Part shown: positions 17,576-26,802 of the stretch, one piece after another | Layout of the letters: every line of letters begins with the position of its first letter | Position numbering within the stretch: position 1 is the first letter of the stretch | NCBI GenBank assembly: GCA_944384655.1 | Contig: CALWUF010000057.1 | Location: forward strand, 19,842 to 83,841 | Source: an uncultured Butyricicoccus sp. | GTDB taxonomy: Bacteria > Bacillota > Clostridia > Oscillospirales > Butyricicoccaceae | DNA length: 64,000 nucleotides | Direction: 5' to 3' | Made by a program: the position numbers and the translations under genes | Notes under the pieces: model-generated | Seen by the model: the letters and a program-made list of their open reading frames with translations, nothing else | Databases searched by the model: none | What the model was told of the DNA's origin: nothing

Positions 17576-19072
17576 TCACTCCGCTTTCGCCCAGCCCTGT
17601 GCGCGGGTTACCGCCTTTCGCCATCCACGAAGCAGCTTCTCGCGCTCCTGCCTGTCCATCTTTGGCTCAAACCTGCGTCCACCGGTCGTCGTCGCCCTCA
17701 ACTCCTCTCGGTCATGCCAATATCCAACCGCTATGCCCGCCAGATATGCCGCTCCCAATGCTGTCGTCTCTACGCACGCCGGACGCTCGACTTCCACTCC
17801 CATGATATCCGACTGGAATTGCATGAGAAAATCGTTTGCGCTGGCGCCTCCATCGGCTTTTACTCTTTGCAACGCCAACTTTGCGTCTTCCTCCATTCCA
17901 TGAAGTACATCTACGGTCTGATAGGCGAGTGATTCCAATGCTGCTCGTATGATATGTTCCCGTCTGGTCGCCCGCGTGATCCCTATCAGCAATCCTCGCG
18001 CATACGCATCCCAATATGGCGCACCCAATCCGGTAAATGCCGGAACAAGATATACGCCGCCTGTATCTTCCACACTGTTTGCGATCTGCTCGGATTCGGA
18101 GGAATGCGACAGCAGTCCCACTTCATCGCGCAGCCATTGAATCGCCGCCCCTGCGACAAAAATGGAGCCTTCCAATGCATAGGTTACCTGACCATCCACG
18201 TTCCATGCGATCGTCGTCAATAACCCATTGCTGCTGCTTACCGGCGTTGTACCCGTGTTCATTAACAGAAAACACCCTGTACCATATGTATTTTTTGCCT
18301 CGCCCGGCTGCCAGCACCGTTGTCCAAACAATGCTGCCTGTTGATCGCCTGCGATACCTGCTATTGGAATCTCCTGTCCAAAGAATGCTATATCCGTATG
18401 CGCTACAATACCACTCGATGGTACAACTTCCGGCAGCATACCCGCCGGGATTTCCAACTCTTCTAAAATCTCTGCATCCCAACACAAGGTATGGATGTTA
18501 TATAACATCGTCCGCGCAGCATTGCTGGCGTCTGTGATATGCCGTTTGCCCCCAGTTAGTTTCCAAATGAGCCAGCTGTCCACCGTGCCAAACAACAACT
18601 TCCCCTGTTGCGCCCGCTTGCGTGCATCCGGTATATTGTCCAAAATCCATTGCAATTTTGTCGCTGAAAAATATGCGTCAATGACCAATCCTGTTTTTTG
18701 ACGCAACGTCTCTGTCAATCCCCGTTCACGTAATTGATCTGCTTGTTGGGCTGTACGGCGGCATTGCCATACAATCGCCGGCGCAATCGGTTCCCCTGTC
18801 GATTTGTCCCATACAATCGTTGTCTCCCGTTGATTGGTCATGCCAATCGCTGCGATCTGTTCGGGTTGTATTTGATGTTCTTCCATCACACGGCGGCATA
18901 CCTGGATTTGTGCTTCCCAGATTTCCATGGCGTCCTGTTCCACCCAGCCGTCATGCGGATAGCTTACATGCAATTCTTTTTGGGCTGTCGCACAGATCTG
19001 TCCCGCATGGTCAAATAAAATACAGCGCGCACTGGTTGTCCCCGCATCAATCGCCAAAATATATTGTTTCAT
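17576..19072 (-). CDS. glpK: Glycerol kinase
   Basis: ATP-dependent phosphorylation of glycerol to glycerol-3-phosphate. 498 residues, standard length, FGGY fold: N-terminal [17 protein letters not shown] phosphate loop, [20 protein letters not shown], the [19 protein letters not shown] stretch and the C-terminal FGGY-like [18 protein letters not shown] and VDGGAS-type [32 protein letters not shown] lies upstream of the ATG. No glpF or glpD is adjacent. The His residue phosphorylated by PTS HPr in many Firmicutes (around residue 230) was not evident in my reading. Confidence 0.95.
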   Translation of the reverse strand: MKQYILAIDAGTTSARCILFDHAGQICATAQKELHVSYPHDGWVEQDAMEIWEAQIQVCRRVMEEHQIQPEQIAAIGMTNQRETTIVWDKSTGEPIAPAIVWQCRRTAQQADQLRERGLTETLRQKTGLVIDAYFSATKLQWILDNIPDARKRAQQGKLLFGTVDSWLIWKLTGGKRHITDASNAARTMLYNIHTLCWDAEILEELEIPAGMLPEVVPSSGIVAHTDIAFFGQEIPIAGIAGDQQAALFGQRCWQPGEAKNTYGTGCFLLMNTGTTPVSSSNGLLTTIAWNVDGQVTYALEGSIFVAGAAIQWLRDEVGLLSHSSESEQIANSVEDTGGVYLVPAFTGLGAPYWDAYARGLLIGITRATRREHIIRAALESLAYQTVDVLHGMEEDAKLALQRVKADGGASANDFLMQFQSDIMGVEVERPACVETTALGAAYLAGIAVGYWHDREELRATTTGGRRFEPKMDRQEREKLLRGWRKAVTRAQGWAKAE

Positions 19073-19089
19073 TTCATCACCTTTCCGTT

Positions 19090-19129
19090 GAAAAAAATAC
19101 GGCGCACCTACTTCATCACAGGTACGCCG
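19090..19129 (-). terminator. Terminator of the M16 peptidase gene (end of rpsO-pnp cluster)
   Basis: On the minus strand GGCGTACCT pairs with AGGTGCGCC (one mismatch) and is followed by GTATTTTTTTC. It sits in the short gap between the peptidase stop and glpK. Confidence 0.7.
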
Positions 19130-19143
19130 CTCCGTTTGCCTGT

Positions 19144-20394
19144 TTATCTGCCGAGCAGCTTTTTATAATACGCTTCATCGCCAACCTGTCCCACTGCACA
19201 GATGGATGCCTGTGTAAAATCAAAAATCCGGCGTGCAAGTTGTGCAATATCTTCCGCTGTCACGGCGTCATACATCCGCATCACTTCATCTAATTCCGGT
19301 GCGCGTTCAAAAAACATTTCTCCTCGCCCCAGTTGATTCATACGTGCCGATGTGCTCTCCATACCGAGTAACATGTTGGTCTTTGCCTGTTCGCGGCAAC
19401 GGCTGAGTTCCGCACGTTCCGGACCCTCCGCCGCCAAACGCAGGCATTCTTCACGGATGAGTTCAACGGCTTTTTCTTCCGTCTCCTTGCCAAGAGCTGT
19501 GTAAATGCTAAATACACCGATGTCTTCATGCGAGGTATTAAACGAATAAATCGAATAACACAAGCCATTTTGTTCACGGACAGTCTGGAACAACCGCGAC
19601 GCCATGCCACCGCCTAAAATGCCGCCCAACAATGCGTTCACATATCGTTCTTCCGAACACATGGGAATACCGGGAAACCCAATGCAGATATGGTTCTGCT
19701 CAATTTCCTTTGGACGTATGACAATGCTGGGATGATAGGTCGCCGGTTCGATGACATTGTGCCCGGTTCCCTTCATGCCGGAAAACATCTCACAAATATA
19801 CGCTACATCATCTTGCGTATACGAACCGGCCAATGCAATGACAGTATCTTCCGGATGATAATAGTCCGCCATATACTGACGCAATGTATCCCCGTTCATG
19901 GTTTGCAGCGTTTCCTCCCGACCGAGAATGGGACGTCCGAGCGATGAACCGGCAAAACACGATTCAAATATTTTTTCGGTTGCAACATCTTCCGGCGAAT
20001 CCTCATACATATCAATTTCTTCCAGCACAACGCCGCGCTCCAAATCGATATCCCGCTGTGAGAATTTCGGATTCATACACATATCCGCCAGAATTTCCAC
20101 ACCAGTTTGTAAATGCCTGTCCAATGTCTTTAAGTAAAAACAGGTGCATTCTTTTGTTGTGAATGCATTGACCTGTCCGCCTATGGCATCCATTGCAATA
20201 GCAATATGCTGTGCAGAACGTTTTTCCGTCCCTTTGAACACCATATGTTCAATAAAATGAGAAATGCCGCTCAGTTCATCCGGTTCATACCGCGAACCGT
20301 TGAGCACCCAAATACCGACTGCAGCGGAACGCACACCAACGATGGGTTCGGTGACGACACGCACGCCATTCGGCAATACAATCCGATCATACAT
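19144..20394 (-). CDS. M16 family zinc peptidase (YmxG/processing protease type)
   Basis: 416 residues, one-chain length for bacterial processing peptidases. The inverted zinc motif HFIEH is at residues 46-50 (HMVFKGT follows), with the downstream Glu in the [16 protein letters not shown] and [15 protein letters not shown] region as third ligand. The last half is the partner-like domain. It is predicted cytoplasmic. In Firmicutes this gene commonly follows pnp, as here, though about 660 bases and a converging small gene intervene. Physiological substrate unknown. Confidence 0.9.
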   Translation of the reverse strand: MYDRIVLPNGVRVVTEPIVGVRSAAVGIWVLNGSRYEPDELSGISHFIEHMVFKGTEKRSAQHIAIAMDAIGGQVNAFTTKECTCFYLKTLDRHLQTGVEILADMCMNPKFSQRDIDLERGVVLEEIDMYEDSPEDVATEKIFESCFAGSSLGRPILGREETLQTMNGDTLRQYMADYYHPEDTVIALAGSYTQDDVAYICEMFSGMKGTGHNVIEPATYHPSIVIRPKEIEQNHICIGFPGIPMCSEERYVNALLGGILGGGMASRLFQTVREQNGLCYSIYSFNTSHEDIGVFSIYTALGKETEEKAVELIREECLRLAAEGPERAELSRCREQAKTNMLLGMESTSARMNQLGRGEMFFERAPELDEVMRMYDAVTAEDIAQLARRIFDFTQASICAVGQVGDEAYYKKLLGR

Positions 20395-20596
20395 ATTTTA
20401 TCTACTCCATCTATACGGCGAATGGCCGCTATGCTTCTCTTAAGTATATCATATTCTATGCTTCAGTCGTACTATTTTGAAAAGTTTTTTATAAGAACAT
20501 CACGCCCCGTTGATTTCCCCCCGCTTCCTTGATTTTTCCGTCGGACAACGGTATACTGAGACAGAACATATTTGATTCGGAAAGGAGTTTTTTTCC

Positions 20597-20980
20597 ATGC
20601 AGCGATTGCTTCGCTTACTGATCTGGGACGCGCTGTTCTACGTTGTCCCGACCGTCGGTTATGCAGCATCTTCCGCACTCACATCATCTACTGCAATTTA
20701 TGTTGTCACTCTGCTGACTTTTATATTCTGTGGCGCATTCCTTTCCCAGCTATCGCGCTGGGGATCCACCTGGATGGAAGTTATCTTTGTCGCGCTGCCC
20801 GGATTATATCTGGCGTTTGCGCCGTTTCTGGCACCATTGCTCAATCAGCTATCCCTGTCTTTTGATCTTGTCCCCGCATTCCTGCTGACGGCGCGAACGA
20901 CCTCCCTGCGCACAATGGGTGCACTTGCGGCAGGCTTTGTGCTGTGGCAGCATGTATTCATCAGTATCCCGCGCAGATAG
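20597..20980 (+). CDS. Small integral membrane protein of unknown function
   Basis: 127 residues with three to four hydrophobic helices (around 12-33, 33-50, 57-80 and 103-122) separated by short polar turns; no motif recognised. AAAGGAG precedes the ATG with good spacing, so it is probably a real gene. It sits alone on the plus strand between the M16 peptidase and pnp, which read the other way, and ends at a strong bidirectional terminator. Confidence 0.65.
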   Translation: MQRLLRLLIWDALFYVVPTVGYAASSALTSSTAIYVVTLLTFIFCGAFLSQLSRWGSTWMEVIFVALPGLYLAFAPFLAPLLNQLSLSFDLVPAFLLTARTTSLRTMGALAAGFVLWQHVFISIPRR

Positions 20981-21002
20981 ACGCTGCGACAATCGTACAT
21001 AA

Positions 21003-21041
21003 AAAGGCTGTATCCGATTGCGGATACAGCCTTTGCTTTTT
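21003..21041. terminator. Bidirectional terminator between the membrane protein and pnp
   Basis: Thirteen-base perfect stem AAAGGCTGTATCC (21003-21015) and GGATACAGCCTTT (21022-21034); TGCTTTTT follows on the plus strand and TTTTTATG on the minus strand. Confidence 0.88.
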
Positions 21042-21055
21042 ACTCAGAAGGAGAA

Positions 21056-23179
21056 TTACAGAACCTTTTCCTCTTCCTTGACATCTTTGCGGGACAGGTT
21101 GATGCGACCCTTGTCGTCGATCTCAATCACCTTCACCCACACCATATCGCCGACTTTGACAACGTCTTCCACACGTTCTACGCGGCGCTTTTCCAGCTTG
21201 GAAATATGAACCAGACCATCCTTGCCCGGTGCAATCTGAACGAATGCGCCGAAGCCCATCAGGCGGACAACCTTGCCATAAAATACGTCGCCGACCTCCG
21301 GGTCCTTGACAATCGTTTCAATCATTTTTTTGGCCTTCTCTCCGTCAGAACCATTGACAGAAGAAATGCTGACGGTGCCATCTTCGGCAATGTCAACCTT
21401 TGCACCGGATTCCGCTGTGATTTTCTGGATAACAGCGCCACCCTTGCCGATAACATCACGGATTTTGTCCGGATTGATATGGATGGTGATCGTCTTCGGC
21501 GCCCACGGAGAAATTTCATGACGCGGTTCGGCAATCGCCTGAAGCATCACTTCATCCAGAATCTTATACCGCGCATCACGGCACTTGCGGAATGCTTCCT
21601 TGATGATGGATGGGGTCAAGCCGTCAACCTTGATATCTACCTGGATACCCGTGATGCCTTTCTTCGTACCGGCAACCTTGAAGTCCATATCCCCATAAAA
21701 GTCCTCAACGCCCTGAATATCGGTGAAAGTGGTCTCCTGACCGTCGTCTGTAATCAGACCACAGGAAATACCGGCAACCGGTGCGGTAATCGGAACGCCT
21801 GCATCCATAAGTGCCAGCGTGGAGCCGCAGACAGAACCCTGTGAGGTCGAACCATTGGAAGATAGAACCTCCGATACCACGCGGATGGCATAGGGGAATT
21901 CTTCCACAGACGGCAGGACCGGAACCAACGAACGCTCCGCCAGTGCGCCATGACCAATTTCACGGCGTCCCGGACCGCGGGACGGACGGGTTTCACCCAC
22001 GGAGAAGGACGGGAAATTATAGTGATGGATATAATGTTTTTCCTTCTGCTCAAATATGGTGTCGAGCTGCTGTGCATCCGCCAGCGTGCCCAACGTACAA
22101 ACAGACAACACCTGTGTCTGACCGCGGGTGAACAGACCTGTACCATGTGCGCGCGGCAGGACGCCCACCTGTGCCGCCAGCGGACGAACTTCTTCCATGC
22201 CGCGGCCATCGACACGTTTGCCCTGCGTCAACCACTTGCGGACAACCTTCTTGCACAACTTATCCACGATTTCAGAGATCTCCGCTGCGCGCTCTACCGC
22301 AACCTCTTCGCCGAGGAATTCATCGATTTCAGCGCGGACAACCTGCATGCGTGCGTCACGGACGGTCTTATCATCCGTATCAAACGCAACCTCAACCTTT
22401 GCACGTGCAAAGCCTTCAATGGCATCAAACAACTCATGATCCACATCATGATGTTCATATTCAAACTTCGGCTTTCCGATCTCCGCCTGAATGGAATCGA
22501 TAAATGCACACATCTTCTTAATTTCCTCGTGTGCAAACAACAATGCCTCCAACATCTGATCTTCCGGCACTTCCTTCGCGCCTGCTTCAATCATAACAAT
22601 CTTGTCGGCAGTGCCGCAGACCGTGACGTCCATCAGGCTATTCTGACGCTGTTCAACCGTCGGGTTGAGTACAAATTCCCCGTCAACCAGACCTACGTCA
22701 ACACCGGCGACTGTATAATTAAATGGGATATCAGAAATTGCCACTGCAATGGATGCGCCGTTGAGCGCTGTAACCTGCGGAGAGTTGTCATAATCATTGC
22801 CCATAACTGTGCAAACAATGGACACATCATTGCGCAGATCCTTGGGGAACAACGGACGCATGGGGCGGTCGATCTGACGCGATGCAATGGTTGCCTGCTC
22901 ACTCGCCTTCCCTTCCCGGCGCATAAATGAGCCAGGAATGCGACCAACAGCATATAGTTTTTCCTCAAAATCTACTGAAAGCGGAAAAAAGTCTACACCT
23001 TCACGCGGCTTCGGGGATGCCGTTGCAGTAACCAGCACAACGGTATCTCCATAGCGGACCAATGCAGAGCCATTGGCCAACTGTGCGACCTTGCCAGTCT
23101 CGACTGTCAGCTTGCGACCAGCAAACGTGGTTTCAAAGATACGCTCTTCATCAAACGACTTATGTGTAATCGTAGTCAT
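21056..23179 (-). CDS. pnp: Polyribonucleotide nucleotidyltransferase
   Basis: Phosphorolytic 3'-5' exoribonuclease (PNPase) of RNA turnover, a trimer in the cytoplasm. 707 residues, full length: two RNase PH domains (first ~1-140, second ~310-540 with GRREIGHGALAERSL), then a KH domain with the IGKGGAVIQKI loop (~560-615) and an S1 domain (~620-690, GDVFYGKVVRLMGFGAFVQI). AAGGAGACAG precedes the ATG. It follows rpsO by 178 bases that contain a terminator-like stem and further hairpins, the arrangement in which PNPase often controls its own mRNA. Confidence 0.97.
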   Translation of the reverse strand: MTTITHKSFDEERIFETTFAGRKLTVETGKVAQLANGSALVRYGDTVVLVTATASPKPREGVDFFPLSVDFEEKLYAVGRIPGSFMRREGKASEQATIASRQIDRPMRPLFPKDLRNDVSIVCTVMGNDYDNSPQVTALNGASIAVAISDIPFNYTVAGVDVGLVDGEFVLNPTVEQRQNSLMDVTVCGTADKIVMIEAGAKEVPEDQMLEALLFAHEEIKKMCAFIDSIQAEIGKPKFEYEHHDVDHELFDAIEGFARAKVEVAFDTDDKTVRDARMQVVRAEIDEFLGEEVAVERAAEISEIVDKLCKKVVRKWLTQGKRVDGRGMEEVRPLAAQVGVLPRAHGTGLFTRGQTQVLSVCTLGTLADAQQLDTIFEQKEKHYIHHYNFPSFSVGETRPSRGPGRREIGHGALAERSLVPVLPSVEEFPYAIRVVSEVLSSNGSTSQGSVCGSTLALMDAGVPITAPVAGISCGLITDDGQETTFTDIQGVEDFYGDMDFKVAGTKKGITGIQVDIKVDGLTPSIIKEAFRKCRDARYKILDEVMLQAIAEPRHEISPWAPKTITIHINPDKIRDVIGKGGAVIQKITAESGAKVDIAEDGTVSISSVNGSDGEKAKKMIETIVKDPEVGDVFYGKVVRLMGFGAFVQIAPGKDGLVHISKLEKRRVERVEDVVKVGDMVWVKVIEIDDKGRINLSRKDVKEEEKVL

Positions 23180-23230
23180 AACTCAGACTGTCTCCTTTTC
23201 TCAAAAAATGATGTGGAAAGTCCGACAGTC

Positions 23231-23267
23231 CTTCAAGCACTTGAAGCGCAGGCTTATCGGAGTAAGC
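23231..23267 (-). promoter_or_regulatory. Hairpins in the pnp leader
   Basis: Two adjacent stems: CTTCAA/TTGAAG around a 4-base loop (23231-23246) and GCTTA/TAAGC (23252-23267), between the rpsO terminator and the pnp ribosome site. Position matches the RNase III/PNPase autoregulatory leader known in enterobacteria; function here is inferred. Confidence 0.45.
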
Positions 23268-23302
23268 TTGTCCTTCAACTGCTCAAGGAATTGCCGCACT
23301 GT

Positions 23303-23345
23303 TCCAAAAAACTGCTAAAGAGGAGACCGCACGCAGCCTCCTCTT
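23303..23345 (-). terminator. Terminator/attenuator between rpsO and pnp
   Basis: Minus strand AAGAGGAG (23338-23345) pairs with CTCCTCTT (23318-23325); TAGCAGTTTTTTGG follows. Expected to end most rpsO transcripts while letting some polymerase into pnp. Confidence 0.75.
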
Positions 23346-23357
23346 CCGTCCAGACTC

Positions 23358-23624
23358 TTACTTTCTCAGACCGAGCTTTTTCACGATTGCTCTGTAACGC
23401 TCGATATCCTTCTTCTTCAGGTAAGCGAGCATGCTGCGACGCTGACCGACCATTTTGAGCAGACCGCGACGGGAATGATTGTCGTGCTTGTGCTCCTTCA
23501 GGTGTTCGGTGAGCTGCGCAATGCGCTCAGTCAGGATTGCGATCTGTACTTCCGGAGAACCTGTATCGGTCTCATGGGTACGGTTGGCTTCAATAACTGC
23601 TGCCTTCTGTTCTTTGCGGATCAT
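23358..23624 (-). CDS. rpsO: Ribosomal protein S15
   Basis: 88 residues, standard bacterial uS15: [55 protein letters not shown] and the C-terminal [23 protein letters not shown]. Binds 16S rRNA helices 20-22 early in 30S assembly. GAGGTG lies just before the ATG. First gene of the rpsO-pnp cluster, with a promoter about 130 bases upstream and a long leader. Confidence 0.98.
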   Translation of the reverse strand: MIRKEQKAAVIEANRTHETDTGSPEVQIAILTERIAQLTEHLKEHKHDNHSRRGLLKMVGQRRSMLAYLKKKDIERYRAIVKKLGLRK

Positions 23625-23639
23625 TTTGACACCTCATTA

Positions 23640-23752
23640 AAAAAATAATATTTGTGATCCCCCTTGCGCTGGGCAGCGGCCTAAGGTGATGGGCACGGTC
23701 AAACATGTCCGGTATCCAGACTGCTAAGCACAGGGAGTTTTCTAACTCTTGC
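23640..23752 (-). promoter_or_regulatory. rpsO 5' leader, candidate S15 autoregulatory RNA
   Basis: About 110 bases of GC-containing, foldable sequence lie between the promoter and the S15 start, in contrast to the AT-rich DNA beyond. Self-regulation through a leader RNA is common for S15 across bacteria, but I cannot match this leader to a specific class. Confidence 0.35.
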
Positions 23753-23781
23753 ATCATATCATACACAAAGTTGTTTGTAAA
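23753..23781 (-). promoter_or_regulatory. Sigma-A promoter of rpsO-pnp
   Basis: Minus strand TTTACA (23776-23781), 17-base spacer, TATGAT (23753-23758). Confidence 0.7.
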
Positions 23782-23789
23782 GTATAATA

Positions 23790-24280
23790 TGGGTAAAATC
23801 TACCGATTTTATACGGCACAAGTGCTGGTAAAAACCAAACCAGGGGCTTGATCCCGCGCGTCCGGTTGTGAAAAAAACGGTGGAAGGAAATTATTTTTTC
23901 CACCCGTCAAAAATCCGCAGGTTTTTCGTTCCAATCCTGCATTTTGTTCTTTCTTTTCAAAAATTTTTCATTCTTTTTGCAAGTTTTTATCATACATCTT
24001 TCTCGTATGTTGAAATCACACAATTTTGTCCGTATTTTCTTGTCGATAATTCATGAATTTTGCTTCTTTTCTTCTTGGATAACCAATGCTATAATTCTTA
24101 ACACAATCGAAAGAGAGAATGACCGGAAAATCCCCCCATTTTCCATCCCCCAATGAAAACGTCGTATCTGGCGGCGTTTCTTTTCTCTTTTCCAGCCAAA
24201 AAACACATGACGGTGGCTGTGCAACAGTGCGGCCTGGATGTCGTGTGTTTTTCTTTTTTTGTTCATTTTGTTCAAACCGC
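23790..24280. other. AT-rich intergenic stretch without recognised gene
   Basis: Between the rpsO promoter and the thiC promoter the sequence is AT-rich with poly-T tracts. One hairpin, GGTGGAA/TTCCACC (23879-23904), has the T tract in its loop rather than after it. Short open frames on both strands have no ribosome sites or protein-like composition. Confidence 0.5.
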
Positions 24281-24281
24281 A

Positions 24282-24310
24282 TTGACAGATGCCCACTGCA
24301 TTGTTATAAT
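24282..24310 (+). promoter_or_regulatory. Consensus sigma-A promoter of thiC
   Basis: TTGACA (24282-24287), 17-base spacer, TATAAT (24305-24310): a perfect consensus. Transcription should start near 24317, right at the first riboswitch stem. Confidence 0.9.
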
Positions 24311-24318
24311 GATATCAA

Positions 24319-24420
24319 TTTACAGGGGAACTGATATGCGTTTCCATCCGAAACGCCCAGTTGAGAAGGTTTAAACCTGACCCTTTGAACCTGTCGGTTA
24401 ACACCGTTGTAGGAAGTAAA
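24319..24420 (+). ncRNA. TPP riboswitch (THI element)
   Basis: The conserved core is visible: TTGAGA (variant of CTGAGA) at 24361-24366, ACCCTTTGAACCTG around 24380-24393, then the hairpin CGGTTAACACCG and GTAGGAA. Closing stem P1 is TTTAC (24319-24323) with GTAAA (24416-24420). It binds thiamine pyrophosphate and lies directly before thiC, where such control is expected. A transcription terminator follows, so control is by attenuation. Confidence 0.93.
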
Positions 24421-24447
24421 GGTACAATCCGGTTACGATTTCCAGAT

Positions 24448-24483
24448 ATGCGCTGAGTTCCTATGAATCCAGCGCATTTTTTG
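24448..24483 (+). terminator. Riboswitch-controlled terminator
   Basis: Stem ATGCGCTG (24448-24455) and CAGCGCAT (24470-24477) followed by six to seven T, between the TPP aptamer and the thiC ribosome site. It is the expression platform of the riboswitch. Confidence 0.88.
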
Positions 24484-24518
24484 TTCCCTAACGTTTTTCA
24501 GCAGGAGGCTCATTTACT

Positions 24519-25829
24519 ATGCACATGACTCAGATCGAAGCGGCAAAAAAAGGCATCATCACGCCACAGATGGAAATTGTCGCAAAAAAAGAAAACATGG
24601 ATGTAGACGTATTGCGCGAACGCATTGCCCGCGGTACAGTCGTCATCCCTGCCAACAAAAATCATACCTCATTGTCCCCCGAAGGCATCGGCGAAGGTCT
24701 CAAAACCAAAATCAATGTCAACCTCGGCATTTCCGGCGACTGCCACAATTATGAGGAAGAATTTGAAAAAGTACGTATGTCCATTGATTTCGGCGCAGAA
24801 GCCATCATGGATCTGTCCAACTACGGCAAAACCCATACCTTCCGTCAGGAACTGATCGCTATGTCCCCCGCGATGATCGGCACGGTTCCGATGTACGATG
24901 CGGTCGGCTATCTGGAAAAGGATCTCAAGAGCATCACGGCAAAAGACTTCCTGCGCGTCGTCGAAGCACATGCCAAAACCGGCGTTGATTTCGTCACCAT
25001 CCATGCCGGCATCAACCGCAAGACCATCGATACGTTTAAACAGACCAAGCGTCTGACCAATATCGTTTCCCGCGGCGGTTCCCTGCTGTTCGCCTGGATG
25101 GAAATGACTGGCAACGAAAACCCATTTTATGAATATTATGACGAACTGTGCGATATCCTGCACGAGTATGACGTCACCATCAGTTTGGGCGACGCCATGC
25201 GTCCCGGCTCCACCCATGATTCCACCGACGCCAGCCAGATCACCGAGCTGATTGAACTGGGTATTCTGACCAAGCGCGCCTGGGACAAAAATGTTCAGGT
25301 CATGATCGAAGGTCCGGGTCATATGGCACTCAATGAAATCAAAGCGAACATGGAGATTGAAAAACGTCTGTGCCATGGAGCGCCGTTTTATGTCTTGGGT
25401 CCGCTGGTCACAGATATCGCACCGGGTTACGATCATATCACGTCTGCCATCGGCGGCGCAATCGCGGCTACGTATGGCGCAGACTTCCTGTGCTATGTCA
25501 CCCCGGCCGAACACCTGCGGCTGCCGGATGTAAACGACGTCAAGGAGGGTATCATCGCTTCCAAGATTGCGGCACATGCCGCCGACATGGCAAAGGGTAT
25601 CCCAGGGGCACGCGATATTGACGACAAAATGAGTGATGCACGCCGCCGTCTTGACTGGGAGGAAATGTTCTCCCTCGCCATCGACGGTCAAAAGGCCCGT
25701 GACTATTTTAATTCCAAGCCGCCTCAGGACCGTCATTCCTGCTCCATGTGCGGAAAGATGTGCGCCATGCGCACCACCAATTATATTCTGGAAGGCAAAG
25801 ATGTCAACCTGCTGGCTGAAAGCAAATAA
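24519..25829 (+). CDS. thiC: Phosphomethylpyrimidine synthase (HMP-P synthase)
   Basis: Radical-SAM enzyme rearranging aminoimidazole ribotide to HMP phosphate in thiamine synthesis. 436 residues: the short clostridial/archaeal form without the ~150-residue N-terminal extension of E. coli ThiC. Landmarks include [64 protein letters not shown] and the C-terminal [4Fe-4S] motif CSMCGKMC with Cys408, 411 and 415. AGGAGG precedes the ATG. Expression is under the TPP riboswitch. No other thi gene follows. Confidence 0.97.
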   Translation: MHMTQIEAAKKGIITPQMEIVAKKENMDVDVLRERIARGTVVIPANKNHTSLSPEGIGEGLKTKINVNLGISGDCHNYEEEFEKVRMSIDFGAEAIMDLSNYGKTHTFRQELIAMSPAMIGTVPMYDAVGYLEKDLKSITAKDFLRVVEAHAKTGVDFVTIHAGINRKTIDTFKQTKRLTNIVSRGGSLLFAWMEMTGNENPFYEYYDELCDILHEYDVTISLGDAMRPGSTHDSTDASQITELIELGILTKRAWDKNVQVMIEGPGHMALNEIKANMEIEKRLCHGAPFYVLGPLVTDIAPGYDHITSAIGGAIAATYGADFLCYVTPAEHLRLPDVNDVKEGIIASKIAAHAADMAKGIPGARDIDDKMSDARRRLDWEEMFSLAIDGQKARDYFNSKPPQDRHSCSMCGKMCAMRTTNYILEGKDVNLLAESK

Positions 25830-25859
25830 CATTCAAACACACCTTACCTAAAACAAAGA

Positions 25860-25905
25860 GGCTGTTGCACAAGCAAACGCAGTGCAGCAGCCCCTTTTGT
25901 TTTTA
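25860..25905 (+). terminator. Terminator of thiC
   Basis: Eleven-base stem GGCTGTTGCAC (25860-25870) and GTGCAGCAGCC (25882-25892, one G-T pair), then CCTTTTGTTTTT. Confidence 0.85.
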
Positions 25906-26550
25906 AATCCGTTCAAATGCGACGATACCGGCCGCATATGGATGATCAATATATACGACATCCTGTGCCGCGCTGCGGTGCCGCAGCAGTTTCCATACAA
26001 TGATCATATCCCCGCCGCCCCCAAAAATCAGTGCGATACTCAAAATCAACAGGAAATAGGAACCGGTAACCACTGCGCCGACTGCCGGGAGCACGCCCAA
26101 AACAACCGTGGGCATCAATGCGCCGATGATATATTGACGCCGTTGCAACGGCTCGCTGCAGGTACAGTATGGCGTCAGATACTCTTTTATAAATCCAAAT
26201 TCCACCGCTTTCCAACGCGACGGCGCAAAGATTGCCCATACAATGCCGTGAATCAGCTCATGTACGCAAATCAAAATGAAAAACAGCACAAAAAACAGCA
26301 CAAAATCTGCAATATCTGCGCTGCCCCCTGAACCCGGATTGTGCCAGAAAAATGCAAACAGGAAAATGATACTGATTGGCATGCCCAGTATAACCGCCAT
26401 AATATTCGCATAAACCAATCCAACCGTCAGGTCGTATTCAACATATCCCTGTGCTTCCAGCTGTTCTTTCATCTGTTCAAATTGAATCTTGCGCTTTTGT
26501 TCCGCCTTTGACAGCTTCCGTTCTTTTTCTTTTTGTCCACGTGTATTCAT
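25903..26550 (-). CDS. DUF3267-type membrane protein with HELIHG zinc-protease motif
   Basis: 215 residues. A charged N-terminus (~30 residues, Lys/Glu rich) precedes four predicted membrane helices (around 46-68, 80-105, 140-160 and 165-185). The motif HELIHG near residue 96 lies in the second helix, the pattern of HExxH intramembrane metallopeptidases; the DUF3267 family shares this but activity is unproven. In the C-terminal part GGGGDMIIVWKLL contains a possible third ligand Asp. Converges with thiC. Start at ATG 26550; the ribosome site (AAGGCAAG) is modest. Confidence 0.75.
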   Translation of the reverse strand: MNTRGQKEKERKLSKAEQKRKIQFEQMKEQLEAQGYVEYDLTVGLVYANIMAVILGMPISIIFLFAFFWHNPGSGGSADIADFVLFFVLFFILICVHELIHGIVWAIFAPSRWKAVEFGFIKEYLTPYCTCSEPLQRRQYIIGALMPTVVLGVLPAVGAVVTGSYFLLILSIALIFGGGGDMIIVWKLLRHRSAAQDVVYIDHPYAAGIVAFERI

Positions 26551-26701
26551 ATTTTTCTTGCCTTGTTATAAATCCTTCCCCGCAAAACGCCCGCACAGCA
26601 TCCGGCGCATCTGACCCATACAGCAAAGTCCTCTTTTCACCCTAATCCAAGCATGAAAAAAGCCCTTCCTGCCGCATCCTCCCTTTCATGGGAGGGGCGG
26701 A

Positions 26702-26798
26702 CTGACGGACGCGTTTGTCCGTCAGCCCGCTGTGCGCGGGAGCGCACCGGAAAGGTTTTCTTTTGTCTGCTTTTCTTTTCCTCAAAAAGAAAAGCAGA
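26702..26798 (+). repeat. Structured intergenic repeat, copy A
   Basis: Consists of a hairpin CTGACGGAC/GTCCGTCAG (26702-26725), a hairpin CCCGC/GCGGG leading into GCGCGGGAGCGCACCGGA, a TTTTCTTTTG tract, and a long hairpin TCTGCTTTTCTTT/AAAGAAAAGCAGA ending at 26798. The same order of elements occurs at 45038-45128. It ends 5 bases before the stop codon of the phosphoglucomutase gene on the other strand. Confidence 0.7.
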
Positions 26799-26802
26799 AG
26801 AA

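Noticed and set aside
21950..22930. Long plus-strand frames antisense to pnp
   Set aside because: Shadows; composition unlike a protein, no initiation signals.
23868..24296. Small frames on both strands before thiC
   Set aside because: AT-rich with Phe/Ser or Lys/Arg runs, no ribosome sites, and the right end overlaps the thiC promoter.
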